Shown here: piece by piece, positions 60,812-64,000 of the stretch | Numbering within the stretch: the stretch's first letter is position 1 | How the letters are laid out: each line of letters opens with the position of its first letter | Origin: Kitasatospora sp. CB01950 | GTDB lineage: Bacteria > Actinomycetota > Actinomycetes > Streptomycetales > Streptomycetaceae | Direction: 5' to 3' | Length of the DNA stretch: 64,000 nucleotides | Assembly (NCBI RefSeq): GCF_001905465.1 | Contig: NZ_LISX01000006.1 | Coordinates: 248,001-312,000 of the forward strand | The notes under the pieces: model-generated | What the model saw: the letters and a program-made list of their open reading frames with translations, nothing else | What the model was told of the DNA's origin: nothing | Database searches by the model: none | Program-made: the position numbers and the translations under genes

Positions 60812-60844
60812 CGAGGCCCCGGGCGGCAGTCGCCCGGGGCCTCG
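60812..60844 (-). terminator. Rho-independent terminator of the epimerase gene
   Basis: A 14-bp perfect stem (CGAGGCCCCGGGCG and complement) with a five-base loop lies 29 bases past the stop codon at 60874. On the minus strand it is followed by TCGTTTTCG, a short U-rich tail. Confidence 0.85.
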
Positions 60845-60873
60845 CGTACGGGGGATGGATCGGTGCGGGTGCG

Positions 60874-61329
60874 TCAGCCGGCCACCTCGACCAGTTCCAC
60901 CAGCACGCCGCCGGCGTCCCTGGGGAAGACGAAGTTGATCCGGGAGCCCGCGGTGCCGCGCTGCGGGGTGTCGTAGAGGAGCCGCACACCGCGGACCCGC
61001 AGCTCGGCGCAGGCCGCGTCCAGGTCGGTCACGGTGTAGGCCAGCTGCTGCAGGCCGGGGCCCGACGTGCCGATGAAGCGCCCGATGACGGAGTCCGGGG
61101 AGAGCGGGGCGAGCAGCTGGATGCGGCTGCCCTCGGCGTCCAGCGGGTCGACCGCGAGCATCGCCTCGCGCACGCCCTGCTCGACATTCTCCTCCACGTG
61201 CACACACTGCATTCCGAAGACGCGCTGGTACCGGTCGATGGCCTCGTCGAGGTCGGGGACCGCGATACCGACGTGGTCGATACGGCGCAGGCCGATTGAC
61301 GTGCCCGCCATTGCTAGAGTGTCCGTCAT
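60874..61329 (-). CDS. Methylmalonyl-CoA epimerase (VOC superfamily)
   Basis: 151 residues of the vicinal-oxygen-chelate fold. The first metal motif is RIDHVGIAVPDLDEAIDRYQ; further landmarks are IQLLAPLSPDSVIGRF, a typical epimerase loop, GLQQLAYTVTDLDAAC, and the last ligand Glu in VLVELVEV. It interconverts (2R)- and (2S)-methylmalonyl-CoA, and PKS acyltransferases use the 2S form. Its place beside the PKS operon supports use of methylmalonyl-CoA by at least one module. The ATG at 61329 has no strong ribosome site; an internal ATG at residue 7 is possible. Confidence 0.9.
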   Translation of the reverse strand: MTDTLAMAGTSIGLRRIDHVGIAVPDLDEAIDRYQRVFGMQCVHVEENVEQGVREAMLAVDPLDAEGSRIQLLAPLSPDSVIGRFIGTSGPGLQQLAYTVTDLDAACAELRVRGVRLLYDTPQRGTAGSRINFVFPRDAGGVLVELVEVAG

Positions 61330-61392
61330 GCGTCGAGAGTAAGTCAGGGAATGCCCGGGGAACAGGCCCTCCTAGGAATTCATCAGGAATTG

Positions 61393-61432
61393 TCGAGGCA
61401 TTCTCCAGGGCGGCTCAAGCGGCGCTCAAGCG
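61393..61432 (+). promoter_or_regulatory. Four heptamers in 11-bp phase (candidate SARP-binding site)
   Basis: TCGAGGC (61393), TCCAGGG (61404), TCAAGCG (61415) and TCAAGCG (61426) are spaced exactly 11 bases apart. Streptomyces antibiotic regulatory proteins bind TCGAGCG-like heptamers with this spacing. It lies in the divergent region between the epimerase and the two-component system. The nearest -10-like sequence for the + strand (TACCCT, 61473) is farther than the usual eight bases, so the target promoter is uncertain. Confidence 0.45.
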
Positions 61433-61530
61433 GTTCTGCGGCGACCCGGGCACCGGACGGCCCCCGATCTCGTACCCTGAGGGCGAGGTCGGAAAGGTCG
61501 GGAGCCCGCTCAGGGCCGGGGAGGACACGC

Positions 61531-62154
61531 GTGATCCGGATTCTGCTCGCCGAGGACATGTCCATGCTCCGCGGCGCGCTCGTCGCCCTGCTCAACCTGG
61601 AGGACGACCTGGAGGTGGTCGCCGAGCTCGCCCGGGGCGACCAGATCGTGTCCGAGGCGCTGCGGGTGCGGCCCGACGTGGCGGTCATCGACATCGACCT
61701 GCCCGGCCTGGACGGCCTGAGCGCCGCCGCGCAGCTGCACGACCGGCTCCCCGAGTGCCGCGCGCTGATCCTCACCAGCCTGGGGCGGCCCGGCACCCTG
61801 CGCCGCGCCCTGGAGTGCAAGGTCTCCGGTTTCATCCTCAAGGACGTGCCGCCGCGTCAACTCACCGAGGCGATCCGGGCGGTGGTGGCCGGGGAGCGGG
61901 TGGTCGACCCGCAGCTCGCGCTCTCCGCGTTCGACGCCGGGGCGGAGAACCCGCTGACCCAGCGCGAGACCGAGGTGCTGCGGCAGGCCGGGCAGGGCGC
62001 GGAGGCCGACGAGATCGCCGACCGGCTCTTCCTCTCGGTCCGCACGGTGCGCAACTACCTGACGGCGGCGGTGACGAAGCTCAACGCGCGCAACCGGGTG
62101 GACGCCGTCCGGATCGCCCGCGAGGCCGGCTGGCTCGACCACCACGGGCACTGA
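61531..62154 (+). CDS. NarL/LuxR-family response regulator
   Basis: 207 residues from the GTG at 61531, which follows GGGGAGG. The receiver is complete: LLAEDMSMLRG (acidic pair), the phospho-acceptor in PDVAVIDIDLPGLDG (about 54), Thr in LILTSLG and Lys in FILKDV. The LuxR-type HTH reads LTQRETEVLRQAGQGAEADEI and LSVRTVRNYLTAAVTKL. It is convergent with the histidine kinase gene 23 bases away, its probable partner, and is likely to respond to a membrane signal and control nearby genes. Confidence 0.9.
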   Translation: MIRILLAEDMSMLRGALVALLNLEDDLEVVAELARGDQIVSEALRVRPDVAVIDIDLPGLDGLSAAAQLHDRLPECRALILTSLGRPGTLRRALECKVSGFILKDVPPRQLTEAIRAVVAGERVVDPQLALSAFDAGAENPLTQRETEVLRQAGQGAEADEIADRLFLSVRTVRNYLTAAVTKLNARNRVDAVRIAREAGWLDHHGH

Positions 62155-62177
62155 CCGCGAGGCACGGGCCCCAGGGC

Positions 62178-63428
62178 CTACGCCTGCGCGGGCACCTGGG
62201 CGGACAGCCGGAAGCAGTCGGTGCCCTCGACGGCGCCGACCTCCAACAGGCCACCGACCCCGGCGATCCGGTCGGCCAGGTTGGCCAGGCCGGTGCCGTT
62301 CTCCCGGGCGCCGGCGCGGTCGGCGGGCACCCCGTCGTTGGTCACCAGCAGGCGGACGTCGGGCCCCTGGGCGGTGAACTCGATCCGGCAGACCTCCGCC
62401 CTGCTGTGCCGCAGCAGGTTGGTGACGCTCTCCCGCAGCACGGTGGCCAGCACGGTGTTCGCCTCGCCCGACGGCGCCGGCGCCGAGACGTCCACCTGCG
62501 CCCGGATGCCGCCCGCCGCCAGCACCCCGCGGGCCGACTCGATCTCGGTGAGCAGCGACATCTCCCGGTAGCCCCGGGCCACCGTGCGCACGTCGGCCAG
62601 CGCCTGACGGGAGATCGCCAGCACGTCGGTGAGCTCGGAGAGCGCCTGTTCGGGCCGGACCCGGACCAGCGCGGAGGTCAGCTCGCACTTCACGGTGATG
62701 GTGGAGAGGCTGTAGCCGAGCAGGTCGTGCAGGTCGCGGGCGAACCGCCGGCGCTCCTGCTCGACCGCCATGGCGGCCATCGCGGAGCGCGCCTCGTACA
62801 GCCGGTCGACCAGCTCCACCAGCCTGGTGATGCCGTAGAGCACCAGCGAGGACAGCACGTTGGCCACCACCAGGTAGACCGACGCGGCCGGTGTCATGCC
62901 GAGGACCGGCCCGGTCGGCGCCAGCGCCAGCAGAAAGGCGCCGTACCCGATCCAGGCGTCCCGGCCGGCCGGGACCAGCAGCAGCGACGCCCCGGCGAAG
63001 CCCATCATCGCGCCGGTGTTCCAGCCCGCCAGGTAGAGCGGCAGGAAGGCGAGCGCCCCCTGCAAGGCCAGCGTCCAGCGGCCGTGGCGCCGTCGCAGGC
63101 CGGCCGCGCACGGCAGGCAGTGCACCGCCTGGAGCCCGGCGATCAGCAGGAAGTCGACCATCAGGGAGGTCAGATGGACGTGCCCGGCGGTGCTGGTGCA
63201 GATGTCGACCATGCTCTGCGCGACGAAGCCGGCCATGATCACGCCGAGCAGCGCCGGGGCCAGCCGGCGCGGCGGGACCCCGCCCATCAGCCGGGCCAGC
63301 AGCGCGGACGAGCCGGCCGCCCCGTCCAGTTCCTCGGGCGGCCGCCGTCCGCCGGAGGCCCGCTCGTCCTCGTGGCGGCGGCCGGCCGGCCGTGTGTGTC
63401 GCGTGCGTCCGGTCACCGGCTCCCCCAT
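62178..63428 (-). CDS. Membrane sensor histidine kinase (NarL-type, HisKA_3)
   Basis: About 416 residues from the ATG at 63428 (start uncertain, weak ribosome site). Five or so membrane segments cover residues about 60-220 (LAPALLGVIMAGFVAQSM, LMVDFLLIAGLQAVHCLP, VYLVVANVLSSLVLYGI). The dimerisation/phosphorylation box is RRRFARDLHDLLGYSLSTI, and the ATPase domain contains ESVTNLLRHSRA (N box) and NGTGLANLADRIAGVGG (G box). It phosphorylates the Asp of the response regulator encoded at 61531. The signal is unknown. Confidence 0.9.
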   Translation of the reverse strand: MGEPVTGRTRHTRPAGRRHEDERASGGRRPPEELDGAAGSSALLARLMGGVPPRRLAPALLGVIMAGFVAQSMVDICTSTAGHVHLTSLMVDFLLIAGLQAVHCLPCAAGLRRRHGRWTLALQGALAFLPLYLAGWNTGAMMGFAGASLLLVPAGRDAWIGYGAFLLALAPTGPVLGMTPAASVYLVVANVLSSLVLYGITRLVELVDRLYEARSAMAAMAVEQERRRFARDLHDLLGYSLSTITVKCELTSALVRVRPEQALSELTDVLAISRQALADVRTVARGYREMSLLTEIESARGVLAAGGIRAQVDVSAPAPSGEANTVLATVLRESVTNLLRHSRAEVCRIEFTAQGPDVRLLVTNDGVPADRAGARENGTGLANLADRIAGVGGLLEVGAVEGTDCFRLSAQVPAQA

Positions 63429-63481
63429 CAGTCCCGCAGCAGCAGCCCGACGTCCCATTCGATCTTGAGACGCTCCGACGA

Positions 63482-63509
63482 AGCATAGGCCCGCTTACCT
63501 GGCAGTCCA
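63482..63509 (-). promoter_or_regulatory. Candidate promoter of the histidine kinase gene
   Basis: Minus strand: TGGACT (63509-63504), 16 bases, TATGCT (63487-63482), four of six matches in each box, 53 bases before the start. The remaining part of 63429-63745 shows no gene; several TC-GACGG-like words at 63545-63570 are not regularly spaced. Confidence 0.3.
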
Positions 63510-63745
63510 GCCCTCGGCGAACACCGGCTGCCGGCGGCCTCCGGTCGAAGGCGGTCGACGGGCTCCGACGGGAATCCAGTCGGCTTCGAGGTTTCGTGCG
63601 CACCATGGCGGTGCCGTCGCGGCACAGGGCTGTGGGCCCGTCCGGCGGATCCTTCCGGGCGCGACCCGCCGGGCATCCCGGCCGGACCGCCCGACGACCG
63701 CGTCGCGTGACGACCGCATCGCTCAAGAACGGGGGAGATCTGGGC

Positions 63746-64000
63746 ATGAGATACCCGGGGATCTTCATCGCGGGGGGCGCGACCGAGCTGCCGCCCGCGC
63801 AGGACGTCGAGGCCGCCGTCGCGGCCGGGCGGCTGGACCGGCGCACCGCCGACCGCACCGGGGCCCTGGCGGTGACGGTGTCCGACGGCCCCTCGGGTCC
63901 CGAGCTGGCCGCCCGGGCGGCGCGCCGGGCGTTCACCGAGGCCGGCTCGCCCGGGCTCGACCTGCTGCTGCACGCCACCGTCTACTACCAGGGTCACGAC
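63746..64000 (+). CDS. KAS III-like (3-oxoacyl-ACP synthase III family) protein, 3' end outside window
   Basis: 85 residues are visible. GGGGGAG eight bases upstream supports the ATG at 63746. The beginning (YPGIFIAGGATELPP), the block GPELAARAARRAFTEAG and DLLLHATVYYQGHD match the N-terminal half of KAS III-type thiolases used in specialised metabolism, where they make or transfer starter acyl groups. The catalytic Cys would be further on. Its position next to the cluster suggests a role in supplying an acyl unit, but it is transcribed away from the PKS genes and may open another operon. Confidence 0.75.
   Translation, partial: MRYPGIFIAGGATELPPAQDVEAAVAAGRLDRRTADRTGALAVTVSDGPSGPELAARAARRAFTEAGSPGLDLLLHATVYYQGHD

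Noticed and set aside
61473..61478. TACCCT as the -10 box served by the SARP-like heptamers
   Set aside because: The distance from the last heptamer (about 40 bases) is too long for the usual SARP promoter layout.

Overview
The window comes from a high-GC actinomycete, most likely Streptomyces or Kitasatospora. The evidence is third-position GC bias, frequent GTG starts, ATGA/GTGA stop-start overlaps, NRPS/PKS genes, secreted CBM2 and M1 proteins, and a sugar ABC operon that carries no ATPase gene. No rRNA, tRNA or CRISPR array was seen.

Layout. 0-4.3 kb: the end of a TetR gene, an orphan type II thioesterase, a secreted CBM2 protein whose 5' end abuts a decayed Tn3-family transposase remnant, and three small minus-strand genes. 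4.4-9.3 kb: an Lrp/AsnC regulator, a kinase-aminotransferase fusion and an FAD amine oxidase, which look like one amine-catabolism unit. 9.3-15.4 kb: an isoprenyl diphosphate synthase, an EamA exporter, a sugar ABC importer (binding protein plus two permeases) and a gene of unknown function. 15.5-20.8 kb: a compact minus-strand operon read as a RiPP locus. It has two homologous ~50-residue precursor peptides, a lanthipeptide-dehydratase-like protein that lacks a LanC cyclase domain and carries a DUF6624-like C-terminus, and two JmjC/cupin-type proteins, one of which has lost the HxD iron motif. This is the best candidate in the window for an undescribed system. 21-28.2 kb: a 2-hydroxyacid dehydrogenase, two secreted proteins (one a TNT-type NADase), an M1 aminopeptidase, a TetR/aldo-keto reductase divergon with two matching operators, and a Rieske protein.

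28.6-64 kb: a hybrid PKS-NRPS lipopeptide cluster on the minus strand. In transcription order it reads FAAL-ACP-KS-AT-DH-ER-KR-ACP; KS-AT-KR-ACP; C-A(Ser)-T; KS-AT-KR-DH-T; C-A(Gly)-T-C-A(aromatic)-T-C; type II thioesterase. A methylmalonyl-CoA epimerase, a two-component system, an atypical LuxR regulator and a truncated KAS III-like gene flank it. The order (activated fatty acid, two PKS extensions leaving a beta-hydroxy acyl chain, serine, one malonate with KR and DH, glycine, last residue) matches what is expected for 4-amido-2,4-pentadienoate cyclolipodepsipeptides such as the rakicidin, BE-43547 and vinylamycin group. Here the last residue is predicted aromatic, and release seems to depend on a terminal condensation domain because there is no in-line thioesterase. 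Product and substrate assignments are inferences from motifs read by eye.
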